A program made the translations under genes and the position numbers. The notes beneath the pieces were generated by a model. The model searched no databases. It was not told the DNA's origin and worked only from the letters and a program-made list of their open reading frames with translations. Positions 1 to 8,193 of a stretch of 19,656 nucleotides of DNA are shown in pieces. This DNA comes from Succinivibrionaceae bacterium UBA3769 (GTDB lineage Bacteria > Pseudomonadota > Gammaproteobacteria > Enterobacterales > Succinivibrionaceae): positions 1-19,656 of the forward strand of contig DFFT01000146.1 of the NCBI GenBank assembly GCA_002372325.1, in the 5' to 3' direction. The number at the start of each line of letters is the position of its first letter. Within the stretch, counting starts at the first letter, position 1.

Positions 1-1617
1 TTCGGAGGCAGCGGCGGCGCGGGGCTCACCGGAAAACATCATGGGATCGGGCATGGACTCCGCGGCGGCGGGGAAATCGTCCCGGGCCACAGCGGCAACG
101 CTGGTCTCGGAGACTTCGCCGATCCTCTCAAAATCCTTCTTGATCTCCCGGGGCTCCGGAGCCGGGGCCGGGTTCGGCGGCAGCTGCTCTCCAAGACGAG
201 CCACTTCCTTAAAGCCCTCTGAGAATACCGTTACGGGCTTCTTTTCCTGTTCCTCCCCGAAGAGCGAAACCGTGCGGGACTGGTTCTTCTGCATGCTCCG
301 GGTCTTGTCAAAAAGCCCGGAAACCGGATCAAACGGCCGGCGGCCCTTCTGCCGGGGAATGCTGGGAATAATGGCGTCCATCTGCCCGGAAAGGCCCTTG
401 TCGGGATCAATGGTGCCCATGTCCACATGAGGAGCCGCCAGTCCGGGATTAACCACCTCGGGAGCGTCGGGAATATCAATTTGCACGCTGTCCACGGTTC
501 TCTTCATGGGAGAAAACACGGTGCCGTCATCAGGCTCCCGGGGCCGGGGATTCAGTTTGCTGCCGTTTCTTTCAAATGCTGCCAGAAGGCCCTTCGGATC
601 CTCCTGTGCAGAAGCGCTTTTTTCCTTTTCAGCAATTTTTTCATACTTATCGAAGCTATCCTCTTTGACCTGACTGGCCAGGTTTTCAAAAAGCGCCAGA
701 ATGTCCCGGCGCCACGGGCAAGCGAAATCAGCGGAAACCGCGCCGTTCACGTAGGTGACCGGAAGCACGATCCGCCCCGAGAGATCCTTGTCGTTAAAGT
801 TGTAGAAATTGCCGGCCCGGGCGGGGCTGTAGGTCAGCACGGCGATATTTCCCTGGGTGCGCAGCTTCTGAATGGCTCGGGCGTCATCCTTGAACTTAAG
901 CTCATCCCGGGTCTCGGCCATGTTTTCATGATTGAAGTGGCCGTAAACGCGATGCACCGCCCTGCTGATCTCCCCTTCTTTTCTGGCCTCTTCCAGCTGC
1001 CGGTTGAGAACATACAGGGTAAAGGCATGCTGGTTGAGCACCATGGGAGCGGTGATATCCTCCAGAAAATAGGAGGTCCACTCGAACTTCAGGGAGGAGA
1101 TGTCCAGAATAATATGCCTGACGGTGGCGGCCTGCATGGGAGCATTGCCCAGGGGGATGCTCTTCTTGGGACGGATGCCGGTAAAGTCCTGCATGTCCGC
1201 GCTTTCGGCAATGGTTTTAATGTAAAGAGTGGTCAGCTCCGAAAACCGCGGCATTCCGAATACCGTATCGGCCTGCGCCCGATCCTGAGTGATCAGGAGC
1301 ACGTTATCCTTTTCCAGAAGCTCTGACACCGCTGTTTCGATATCCTCGGCATCCAGGCGTTCCAGACGTCCCGAGGTTTCCAGGCGCTGCATGCAGGTAT
1401 GAAGCTTGCTCGCGTCCGACAGCGTCTTCTGGGCAGCTGCTACATAGTCAGTATTGACAATCACTTTTCTGTTATAACGCCTTAAATACTGCGAAGAGTC
1501 TCCCAGAAAGCGCTGCAGTTCATCCGGACGCTCAAAGCACTCGTGGTCGATGTATATGATGAAATCACGTACAAGAGCCGCAAGGTGCATGCTTCCGGTA
1601 TCCATATTGCTGGTCAT
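1..1617 (-). CDS. Tandem PIN-like domain protein with long disordered tail (3' end outside window)
   Basis: An uninterrupted minus-strand frame of 539 codons starts at ATG 1615-1617 and runs off the window, so the C-terminus is missing. GGGA lies about 9 nt before the ATG. Residues about 18-120 look like a PIN-type ribonuclease fold: a hydrophobic strand ending in acidic residues (IIYIDHE, D24 and E26), an acidic helix (D89, D92, E94) and a late strand followed by Asp (LLITQD, D112). Residues about 166-270 repeat the layout in weaker form (HIILDISS, D172; then NIAVLTYSPARAG), where the last acidic residue has been replaced. After residue about 320 the protein is charged and Pro-rich, with no visible fold. 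It has no signal peptide or membrane segment, so it is probably cytoplasmic. The PIN assignment is by fold pattern only; a NYN-like nuclease or an inactive binding protein is possible. Its partners and RNA target are unknown. Confidence 0.6.
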   Translation of the reverse strand, partial: MTSNMDTGSMHLAALVRDFIIYIDHECFERPDELQRFLGDSSQYLRRYNRKVIVNTDYVAAAQKTLSDASKLHTCMQRLETSGRLERLDAEDIETAVSELLEKDNVLLITQDRAQADTVFGMPRFSELTTLYIKTIAESADMQDFTGIRPKKSIPLGNAPMQAATVRHIILDISSLKFEWTSYFLEDITAPMVLNQHAFTLYVLNRQLEEARKEGEISRAVHRVYGHFNHENMAETRDELKFKDDARAIQKLRTQGNIAVLTYSPARAGNFYNFNDKDLSGRIVLPVTYVNGAVSADFACPWRRDILALFENLASQVKEDSFDKYEKIAEKEKSASAQEDPKGLLAAFERNGSKLNPRPREPDDGTVFSPMKRTVDSVQIDIPDAPEVVNPGLAAPHVDMGTIDPDKGLSGQMDAIIPSIPRQKGRRPFDPVSGLFDKTRSMQKNQSRTVSLFGEEQEKKPVTVFSEGFKEVARLGEQLPPNPAPAPEPREIKKDFERIGEVSETSVAAVARDDFPAAAESMPDPMMFSGEPRAAAASE

Positions 1618-1896
1618 ACTATAATTCCCTGTAACAACTGAAATTCAGGCGCCCGTCCTCCTCCGCGAATTTCGGGCACAAGGCGGGCGGCAGACAATGC
1701 CCGCATATCCTGCTATTTTGCCAAAGACTTGAAAAAAGTTTTTTATAACAGATCACTATATTCACATTTTTCCGCCGGAAAATGCCGTTTTTTGGGGATC
1801 AGCGGGGGCTTCAGTCTTCAGGAGACCGGAGGGCCCGGATCTGCCCTCGGGAACGCCGGTTTGAGGTTCGCGCCCGCCGATTATGCTCCGCAAAAC
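1618..1896. other. Intergenic stretch with hairpins, no gene
   Basis: This 279-nt gap lies between the zinc-ribbon membrane protein gene and the PIN-like gene. I see no coding potential. It holds a GC-rich imperfect hairpin at about 1826-1851 (CCGGAGGGC against GCCCTCGG) and an AT-richer inverted repeat at about 1768-1787 (TTTTTCC/GGAAAA arms). On the minus strand neither is followed by a clean T-run, so neither is a convincing intrinsic terminator. The promoter of the PIN-like gene should lie here, but I could not pick a good -35/-10 pair. Confidence 0.4.
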
Positions 1897-2922
1897 CTAT
1901 AAAAGAAACGCCAGGGCCATGCTGTCCAGGCCCAGAAGACAGATAAGGAGGCTTCCCATGCCGGCCCAGAGATACCAGACGCCGGCTCTTTCCGGAGGGG
2001 ACAGGCCCCGGCTCGCCCTTTTCAGGACGCCCTTAATCGTAAAAAACCTGAGGGACAGCCAGACGGCGGCTAAAAGAGAAACATTCAGGGACAGGAGCAG
2101 GAGGGGGAAGCTCCAGAAGCGGTAAATCAGAAAAACGGCCAGTCCGGAAGCGAGAGCCCCCAGAAGCCCGGCCCCGAAGCAGCGCCGCAGCATGCGGCGG
2201 GTGCGGGGAAAGTCCCCTGCTGAAAAAAGCCCCCGGGCCCCGAAGGAAATCACCGCCGCAGCAAAAGCGAACGCCAGGAACACCATAAAGGGAGCGGCCA
2301 CCATGGTTTCCGCCCAGAAAACCGCCTTGTCCCCGTATTCGCTGATCAGGGAAAGATACTGCCCCTGAAGCTGGTTCAGAGCGCCGGAATTGAAATCCAT
2401 GCCCAGAGCCAGGCTGAGAAGCGGCCCCACGAGCTTATTCACCAGCATCACCAAAGCGGCATGGAGCACCGAGCCCGCATTAATCACCGCAAAAACCAGC
2501 GCTGTCAGAAGTCCCGCCGGGATGGCGAGGATCATCAGAAGCTGGGCGGTCATAAGCCGGTGCAGGAAGCGGGCCTTCCTCATGCGGGGATCCTCCGGCG
2601 CCCGGGGAACGGCTGCCGGCCCCGCCGGCAGAAGCTCCCGGCCGCACATGGGACAGTAGCGCATAAAGGGAAGAGCCGGAGCGCCGCAGGCCTGGCAGGG
2701 AATCACCCCGGATTTGTCTGCGTTGCGGTAGGCTTCAAGATAAAAGCTTGTACGGAGATCCGGGGTTCCGGAGGGGGACGGAGACACCGAGGGAACGGGA
2801 TCCTGCGGGAGATCCGGAACCTTAAGGAATCCGGGCTCCTCCCGGGGCGCAATCACGGGACAATCCGCAAAATCCTCATCTCGGATCTCATCTGTCATGA
2901 GAGGCTTCTCCTCAGGCGTCAT
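1897..2922 (-). CDS. Zinc-ribbon multi-span membrane protein
   Basis: This 341-residue protein has a Pro/acidic N-terminal segment (about 1-60), then a four-Cys zinc ribbon (C76-x2-C79 ... C90-x2-C93), then about five or six hydrophobic segments (roughly 124-146, 152-173, 205-227, 248-267, 271-293, 314-338). The ribbon would sit in the cytoplasm before the first span. The gene starts 9 nt after the pgsA stop, so the two are probably cotranscribed and translationally coupled; the GAGG before ATG 2922 lies across the end of pgsA. An alternative start at Met9 (2898) has a slightly better AGGAG. The architecture (N-terminal zinc ribbon plus membrane helices) is common among uncharacterised bacterial proteins, and I recognise no specific function. 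The second zinc-ribbon membrane protein in the window (12762-13493) has a different layout and does not look like a close paralogue. Confidence 0.75.
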   Translation of the reverse strand: MTPEEKPLMTDEIRDEDFADCPVIAPREEPGFLKVPDLPQDPVPSVSPSPSGTPDLRTSFYLEAYRNADKSGVIPCQACGAPALPFMRYCPMCGRELLPAGPAAVPRAPEDPRMRKARFLHRLMTAQLLMILAIPAGLLTALVFAVINAGSVLHAALVMLVNKLVGPLLSLALGMDFNSGALNQLQGQYLSLISEYGDKAVFWAETMVAAPFMVFLAFAFAAAVISFGARGLFSAGDFPRTRRMLRRCFGAGLLGALASGLAVFLIYRFWSFPLLLLSLNVSLLAAVWLSLRFFTIKGVLKRASRGLSPPERAGVWYLWAGMGSLLICLLGLDSMALAFLL

Positions 2923-2931
2923 GAGCGGGCC

Positions 2932-3639
2932 TCACTGGGCGCTGTCACGGGAGTCCTCTCCGGCCGCAGATCCTTCATTGTCAGGTTCCGGAACCGGGGC
3001 CTTTTTTGCCGCCTGAGCCGCGGCGGTCTTTTCATTGATGGCGCGCACCCCGGCGATAATGTAATCGATCATGGACCAGATGGTCAGCACCACCGCCACC
3101 AGAAGCATGGCCAGCCCCAGATACACCATCTCCATGTTATGACGCCAGATGAGACCGGAAATGGCGATCATCTGAATGGAGGTCTTCCATTTCCCGATCC
3201 AGCTTACCGCCACCCGGGCCCGGCTGCCGATTTCCGCCATCCATTCCCGGAGGGCGCTGATGACGATTTCCCGGGACACCACCACAATGGCGCAGAGGGT
3301 GACAATGACGCTGATATAGGGAAAGTAATTGGCTTCGTATTTGCTGTAGTGGCTGACCATGAGGATCAGGGCCACGCAGACCATGATCTTGTCCGCCACG
3401 GGATCCAGAAAGGCTCCGAAGCGGGAACAGACCTGCCATTTCCGGGCCAGATAGCCGTCCAGAAGATCGGTGAGGCAGGCGATGATAAAGATCACGGCTG
3501 CCGCCAGATTGCTTAAATCAAAGGGAAGGTAATAGAAGAGAACGTAAAAGGGAATAAGAATAACCCTGAACAAGGTCAGAGCATTGGGGATCTTTTCCAT
3601 AAAAGGGGTAGCCTTTTTAGGCGCCTGTGTATTCTGCAT
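2932..3639 (-). CDS. pgsA: CDP-diacylglycerol--glycerol-3-phosphate 3-phosphatidyltransferase
   Basis: This is an inner-membrane enzyme that makes phosphatidylglycerophosphate from CDP-diacylglycerol and glycerol-3-phosphate, the committed step to phosphatidylglycerol and cardiolipin. The CDP-alcohol phosphotransferase signature D-x2-DG-x2-AR-x8-G-x3-D-x3-D is complete (D58, D61, G62, A65, R66, G75, D79, D83 counted from the chosen start), surrounded by hydrophobic spans. The protein is 235 residues, longer than the roughly 180 of the E. coli enzyme because of a hydrophilic Ala/Glu/Pro-rich C-terminal tail of about 35 residues. The frame is open upstream to an ATG at 3771, but I reject that start. 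It lies inside the terminator hairpin of the preceding gene and upstream of a promoter with a TATAAT -10, and it would add 44 residues unlike the family. A start at Met 3600 (222 residues) is also possible. The zinc-ribbon membrane gene follows after 9 nt. Confidence 0.93.
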   Translation of the reverse strand: MQNTQAPKKATPFMEKIPNALTLFRVILIPFYVLFYYLPFDLSNLAAAVIFIIACLTDLLDGYLARKWQVCSRFGAFLDPVADKIMVCVALILMVSHYSKYEANYFPYISVIVTLCAIVVVSREIVISALREWMAEIGSRARVAVSWIGKWKTSIQMIAISGLIWRHNMEMVYLGLAMLLVAVVLTIWSMIDYIIAGVRAINEKTAAAQAAKKAPVPEPDNEGSAAGEDSRDSAQ

Positions 3640-3718
3640 TCTCGTATGCCCGTTCTGCTTAGCCCGTTCTCTCCGCCGGGGACAGCGGCTGCCGGACTCA
3701 CTCTTTGCCACGTCCGGA

Positions 3719-3749
3719 ATTATACACCAACATAAAAGGGCTTTCACAA
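3719..3749 (-). promoter_or_regulatory. Predicted sigma70-type promoter for pgsA
   Basis: On the minus strand there is a perfect -10 TATAAT (3719-3724) and a -35-like TTGTGA (3744-3749, 4 of 6 matches to TTGACA) with a 19-nt spacer. Transcription would start about 70 nt before ATG 3639. The -35 directly abuts the T-tract of the upstream terminator. The spacing is longer than the ideal 17, so the -10 carries most of the weight. Confidence 0.6.
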
Positions 3750-3788
3750 AAATCCCGGCAAAATCCGGCATCCCGGATGGCGCCGGGA
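3748..3788 (-). terminator. Intrinsic terminator after the second S8 protease gene
   Basis: Minus-strand RNA just after the stop at 3796 forms an outer 7-bp stem TCCCGGC/GCCGGGA (arms 3782-3788 and 3753-3759) enclosing an inner perfect hairpin ATCCGG-GATG-CCGGAT. The outer stem is followed at once by TTTTT (3748-3752). GC-rich stem plus T-tract is the standard rho-independent layout. It separates the protease operon from pgsA. Confidence 0.85.
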
Positions 3789-3795
3789 CAGCCTG

Positions 3796-5907
3796 CTACT
3801 TCTTAAAGGCATGCACCGTAACAGAGGCACCCTGAAGCACCGGGAGAGCCAGCGGACACTCGGAATAGACATTCACGGCAAAGCTGTCCCCGAGGGTGAA
3901 GTTCTCCCCCCGGAAGGCATTGGTGAGGCTTCTCCAGGAGGTTCCCGGGGTTTTGCCCTCAAAAACCGCATAAAGGGGCTTCAGCACGCTCAGAGTATGC
4001 TCCGGGGAGCGGATCTCCACCTGAATGAGGGCGAGCGCCCGGAAGCTCCTGGCGTCCGAGTAGCTGTGATAATCAAAGGAAATATCTTTGCAGTCCAGAG
4101 TATTGGCATAATCCTGATCGGGATCAAAGACGGTATTCCCCATGTCCAGAACGACGTTTTCCACCTCATAGTTGTCCTTTGAGGTGATCACTCCCTCTCC
4201 GGAGAATCCGGAAAACGTGCATCTGTAGGCGCTGGCAAATCTGCTGTCGGGCTTGGCAGCCGGCGCGCAGTACATGATCCCGGAACGGAACTCCCGGGGA
4301 TCGTCCTCCCGGCGGACGCAGGCGGGATCCGAGGAGCAGTTGCGGGCAATGGCCGCGGCTCCGGTCACATCCGCTAAACCAAAGCCGTATTTGGCGCTGA
4401 AGCGCATGCCGGCGGCATTGGTTATCCACCCCTGATTCACCGTGAGGCCCCGGGAGGTTACGGGTTCATCCTCCGCCATGGCCGGAAACACCGTATCGTT
4501 CCTGGCGCTGGCTGCGAGAGCATATCTGGCCTGCCAGATACTGAGCCCGGGATTTGCCGAAAACACTGCCGCCGCGGCGCCGGAAACCTGAGGAGCCGCC
4601 GCCGAGGTGCCGGAAAACGTGTTGGTGTAACGGTAGCAGGGAATAGCGTAAAAGGGATTTCTGCCCTTTATAAGGGAGGCATAAACATACTCGGGATCCG
4701 GATTTCCGGCGCAGGAGCTCTGCCAGTCTGCGGTTATGAGATGCGGATGCCAGTCATCCCCGGAGGGGGCGGAAATAAACAGATTAGCCCCCGGAGAGGA
4801 ATAGGAGGCATGCACCCCCAAAGCGTTCACGGCTCCCGCTACCACCGTGGCCGGATGCACATTCTCCTCGTCCATTCCGGAAAAGTCGCAGGAAACTCCG
4901 ACGCTCTGGCAGTCGCTGTACTCCTCGATGCCGCCGAAGCCGTTTCCGGCGGACTTCACCAGGAGCACCCCGGCATCCTGAAGATTATCAAGAGACATTC
5001 TGAGGGCGGAGTTTCCTTCAAACACCGGGACGGTCACCCCGAAGCTGGCATTGGCCACCCGCACGTCCGGAGCATCGCTGAAGGCATCCATAAAGAGCGA
5101 GGTCAGCATGGAGTTATTCATAAAATAGCCTTCATAGGATCTGAGCCCGGCATCGTAGGCCACCCCGCGGCTCCCCTCGGCATTGGCGGGAGCTGCGGCA
5201 ATGAGCGCGGCCACCTTGGTGCCGTGGCTGTGATCATAGGGAATTCCCACATCGGCATCTCCTCTGACATTAGGCCGGAGATCGGGATGGGTGTCATCCA
5301 CATGGGTGTCAATCACCGCCACGGTGACGCCCCGTCCGGTATCCCCGTTAAGCCAGGCCCCCCGGGGATTCGTATCCACCCCGGAGGCGATGTCAGCGTC
5401 GTCATAATCATTGATAAGATGCCAGGAATATTCCAGCAGCGGATCAGAAAACAGCGCCACCGGGCGGGTATGAATCCGGCAGTCCGCATCGTACCAGGCA
5501 ATGGCATCGAAAGACGGCGGCATATTGCCCGGGGAGCCCAGATACTCCGGCTTCAGGGTATAGACATAAACATTGTCCTCCCCCAGGGTTACCTCGCCGT
5601 AGCGTCCGCCGTAGGCGATCTTCCGGGCAAAGGGCAGGCGCGTCTGAGTGCTGAGACCGGTGAGAGCGTCAATGCCCAGCACCACCCGGTTGCCCCGGAG
5701 ATCATCAATGATCTCCCCCTCTTCGGAGCATTCCAAAGAGAGATCCGCCCCGCTGTTGTCATCGATGATTTCAATATAGTCATCATCATAATTGTCGTCA
5801 TTGCTGTGCTTTTTGCCGCCGCCGCCCCCGCAGGCCGCAAGGGAACAGGAGATTATTACGGCAAGCACCGCCAGGGAAAGCCGCCCCGGTGAAAAACTGA
5901 ACTGCAT
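3796..5907 (-). CDS. Kexin-like S8 serine protease, predicted lipoprotein (second of a tandem pair)
   Basis: This 703-residue protein has a lipoprotein signal with lipobox L23-A-A-C26, then poly-Gly and a highly acidic Asp/Asn/Glu spacer. The subtilase domain covers about 155-520. A kexin-type lead-in (SDPLLEYSWHL) precedes the catalytic Asp200 (AVID), His228 (HGT), oxyanion Asn322 (SAGN) and Ser435 (FSGTSAAAP); all are present, so it should be active. Residues about 545-703 are predominantly beta-like and match the pattern of a P/Homo-B domain (RSPEHTLSVLKPLY; FRGENFTLGD). It probably sits on the outer membrane or cell surface, anchored by lipid, and cleaves extracytoplasmic proteins; the substrate is unknown. 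AGGAAG precedes ATG 5907. It is a paralogue of the neighbouring protease, collinear over nearly its whole length but well diverged. Hairpins in the 120-nt gap upstream may reduce its transcription relative to its partner. Confidence 0.9.
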   Translation of the reverse strand: MQFSFSPGRLSLAVLAVIISCSLAACGGGGGKKHSNDDNYDDDYIEIIDDNSGADLSLECSEEGEIIDDLRGNRVVLGIDALTGLSTQTRLPFARKIAYGGRYGEVTLGEDNVYVYTLKPEYLGSPGNMPPSFDAIAWYDADCRIHTRPVALFSDPLLEYSWHLINDYDDADIASGVDTNPRGAWLNGDTGRGVTVAVIDTHVDDTHPDLRPNVRGDADVGIPYDHSHGTKVAALIAAAPANAEGSRGVAYDAGLRSYEGYFMNNSMLTSLFMDAFSDAPDVRVANASFGVTVPVFEGNSALRMSLDNLQDAGVLLVKSAGNGFGGIEEYSDCQSVGVSCDFSGMDEENVHPATVVAGAVNALGVHASYSSPGANLFISAPSGDDWHPHLITADWQSSCAGNPDPEYVYASLIKGRNPFYAIPCYRYTNTFSGTSAAAPQVSGAAAAVFSANPGLSIWQARYALAASARNDTVFPAMAEDEPVTSRGLTVNQGWITNAAGMRFSAKYGFGLADVTGAAAIARNCSSDPACVRREDDPREFRSGIMYCAPAAKPDSRFASAYRCTFSGFSGEGVITSKDNYEVENVVLDMGNTVFDPDQDYANTLDCKDISFDYHSYSDARSFRALALIQVEIRSPEHTLSVLKPLYAVFEGKTPGTSWRSLTNAFRGENFTLGDSFAVNVYSECPLALPVLQGASVTVHAFKK

Positions 5908-5943
5908 GATACTTCCTCGCCATCATCCCGGAACCCCGAGACG

Positions 5944-6015
5944 CAAAAAAACATGATTAAAAACGCCGGAACCGGAGCCCGGCATAAGAAATCCCCCGCC
6001 CTGAGGGAAGGGGAT
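5944..6015 (-). terminator. Tandem hairpins between the two protease genes
   Basis: Two minus-strand hairpins lie in the 120-nt gap. The first, 5991-6015, is ATCCCC-TT-CCC-TCA-GGG-CG-GGGGAT followed by TTTCTT. The second, 5965-5983, has stem GCCGG/CCGGC followed by TTTTT and, a few bases later, a second T-run (about 5945-5950). Either could terminate or attenuate transcription after the first protease gene. I see no strong promoter between them and the second protease gene, so partial read-through is likely. Confidence 0.6.
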
Positions 6016-6027
6016 CCTGACTTGGGA

Positions 6028-8166
6028 CTATTTCTCAAACGCCCGCACGGTAACAGATCCTCCCGCCAGAGGATTTATCAGGGGACACGCGGAGTAGAGG
6101 TACACGGTAAAGGTGTCGCCCGGATGGAAGTCCTCCCCCATAAAGGCATTGGAGAGAAGTCTTTGCGGGGTGCCGTCCTTGCTCCCGAAATAGTTGGCAT
6201 AAAGGGGCTTCAGAATATTCCGGGTGCCGGAGGGAGATTCCGCATCCACCTGCACCTCGGCCAGGGCCTTCCGGTTGTTCAGACTGGAGGTCTGCGCAGC
6301 AAAGGTAGCTCCGGAGCAGTATTCCGCCACGGAAACCGCCGAATCCTGATTCTGCTGAAAATCCGTGCTCCCCATGCTGACAGTGATGTTCTCAATGTCA
6401 TAGGTGCCGGAGTAATTGGCTCCGTCCGCAGAAAAGTTTCTGAAAACGCATTTAAGACCGGTGCTCAGCATCACCCCGCCGGAAATGTCCTCGCACACCG
6501 GATCGCCCTCTGAGACAAACTCCACGGGATCATTCCCGCGGATCCGGCAGCGGACGTCGCTCCCGCAGTCAGCCCCCTTGGCCACTGCCGCGGAGGCATC
6601 GGCCAGGCCGAAGCCGTAGCGGTTGTTATAGGAAAACCCCGCCGCGTTATCCACCCAGCCGCTGTAGACGTAAACCCCCTGATACCGGGCGATGGTTTCG
6701 GAAGCCGCGGTCTTCCGGGCGGTGCTGGCCAGAGCGTAGCGGGTCTGCCAGACAGTAAGATCCGGATTTTTGGAAACGACCAAAGCCGCCGCTCCCGAGA
6801 TCACGGGAGTGGCCGAGGAGGTGCCGGCAAACCTGTTCTGATAGTCGCAGCTCCTGTTAATGAGGATGCCGTCAGCTGCATAAGTGCCGTTCAGGAAGGG
6901 ATGGCTCTCGGAAGACCGGGCGGCTCCCACGGCGCAGGAGGACATGTCCGTGGTCAGAAGAGCCAAAGGAGATCCCTGAGTGACATCGCCGCCGGGAGCG
7001 GAAACCAGAAGATTGGAGCCTTCATCGGAGTAGGAGGCATGAGAGCCGTCCGCGCCCACCGCTCCCACCACAATGCTGGCGGGATGGATATCCTCCTCCT
7101 CGTTCATGGGAAGATGACAGCTGATGCCATAGGAAGCGCAGCGGGAAACCCCGTGGTTATTGGCGAAATAGTTGCTGGAGGCCTTGACAAAAACCACCCC
7201 GTTGTCGGCAAAGTCATCAAGGAGCTGTCTGCGGGCAGCCGCCGACTGGAAGTACGGCTCCGAAACGCCCCAGCTGTTATTCACCACCCGGATATCGGAA
7301 TCCCGGAGGATTTCCTCATAGGCATCCTTCATGATGCTGCTCAGCCCTGCCACATAGCCGATGGCTCCTCTGAGCCTGGCATTGTAGGCCACCCCCCGAA
7401 CGCCCTCCTGATTGCCGGCCGCTGCCGCAATCACGCCGGAGACGGCCGTGCCGTGTCCGGCGGTGGCGTTGGCGGCATATCTGATGGTGCCCTTATCAGA
7501 AAGATTATCCCGGAGATCCGGATGCTTTTCATCGATGTCGTCATCGATAACCGCCACAGTGACGCCCCGGCCGCTGGTTCCGGCAGCCCAGGCCTCCCGG
7601 ACATTGATATCCACGCCCCGGGAAGCGGTAACCCCGGTGTCCAGGAAGGCATCCTGAGAGCCGGTGCTCCGGAGATGCCACTGCTGCGGGGTCAGGGGAT
7701 CCGTGTACAGGAGCACCCTTCGGGAGTGCAAAAGGCAGTCCTTGTCGTAATAGGTGATCTCGTCTGCGATCTCGCTGAAATCATCGGTGAATCTGGCGTC
7801 ATCAAAGGTGTATACATAATTGTTGTCCGCACCCAGAGTGACAAAACCGTAGCTGCCGCCGTCCCGGATCTTCTTCGCAAAGGGCAGGCGGACACTGGAG
7901 GGGCCGATGAGAATATCAACTCCGGTGACCGTCCGGCCGTATTCCGCGGTATCATCCACGTCCACCGAGCTCCCGGCGCAGGCAAGGGAAGTGTCGGCGC
8001 CGCTCTCATCATCCGGATCCGGCTGGGGATCGGGCTGGGGCTGCGGCTCCGGATCGGGATCCGGAACCGGATCGCCGCCGCCTCCGCCGCCCCCGCCGCC
8101 GCAGGCAGCGAGAGAGCCCGAAAGAAGAATCAAAAGAAGAGCGCGGGAAATTCTGGAAATGTTCAT
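6028..8166 (-). CDS. Kexin-like S8 serine protease, predicted lipoprotein (first of a tandem pair)
   Basis: This 712-residue protein has a lipoprotein signal with lipobox L19-A-A-C22, nine consecutive Gly, then a spacer of Asp, Pro, Gln and Glu (about 32-55) that looks like a flexible tether. The S8 domain has the kexin-type lead-in (DPLTPQQWHL, then DINVREAW), with catalytic Asp208 (AVIDDD), His238 (GHGT), Asn332 and Ser450 (FAGTSSATP). The usual SAGN around the oxyanion Asn reads ASSN here. The C-terminal part (about 555-712) matches the P-domain pattern of proprotein convertases (ESPSGTRNILK at about 643-653; LSNAFMGEDFHPGD). Pairs of Cys (343/350; 534/540) may form disulfides. AGGGGG lies about 8 nt before ATG 8166. 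The small exported protein gene ends 27 nt upstream, so the two are probably cotranscribed. Its likely role is processing of surface or periplasmic proteins; the target is unknown. Confidence 0.9.
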   Translation of the reverse strand: MNISRISRALLLILLSGSLAACGGGGGGGGGDPVPDPDPEPQPQPDPQPDPDDESGADTSLACAGSSVDVDDTAEYGRTVTGVDILIGPSSVRLPFAKKIRDGGSYGFVTLGADNNYVYTFDDARFTDDFSEIADEITYYDKDCLLHSRRVLLYTDPLTPQQWHLRSTGSQDAFLDTGVTASRGVDINVREAWAAGTSGRGVTVAVIDDDIDEKHPDLRDNLSDKGTIRYAANATAGHGTAVSGVIAAAAGNQEGVRGVAYNARLRGAIGYVAGLSSIMKDAYEEILRDSDIRVVNNSWGVSEPYFQSAAARRQLLDDFADNGVVFVKASSNYFANNHGVSRCASYGISCHLPMNEEEDIHPASIVVGAVGADGSHASYSDEGSNLLVSAPGGDVTQGSPLALLTTDMSSCAVGAARSSESHPFLNGTYAADGILINRSCDYQNRFAGTSSATPVISGAAALVVSKNPDLTVWQTRYALASTARKTAASETIARYQGVYVYSGWVDNAAGFSYNNRYGFGLADASAAVAKGADCGSDVRCRIRGNDPVEFVSEGDPVCEDISGGVMLSTGLKCVFRNFSADGANYSGTYDIENITVSMGSTDFQQNQDSAVSVAEYCSGATFAAQTSSLNNRKALAEVQVDAESPSGTRNILKPLYANYFGSKDGTPQRLLSNAFMGEDFHPGDTFTVYLYSACPLINPLAGGSVTVRAFEK

Positions 8167-8193
8167 AATAGCCCCCTAATTCGCTGCCTGCCG

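Noticed and set aside
1768..1797. Hairpin with a following T6 on the plus strand in the 1618-1896 gap
   Set aside because: No plus-strand gene ends before it, and on the minus strand the T-run is on the wrong side.
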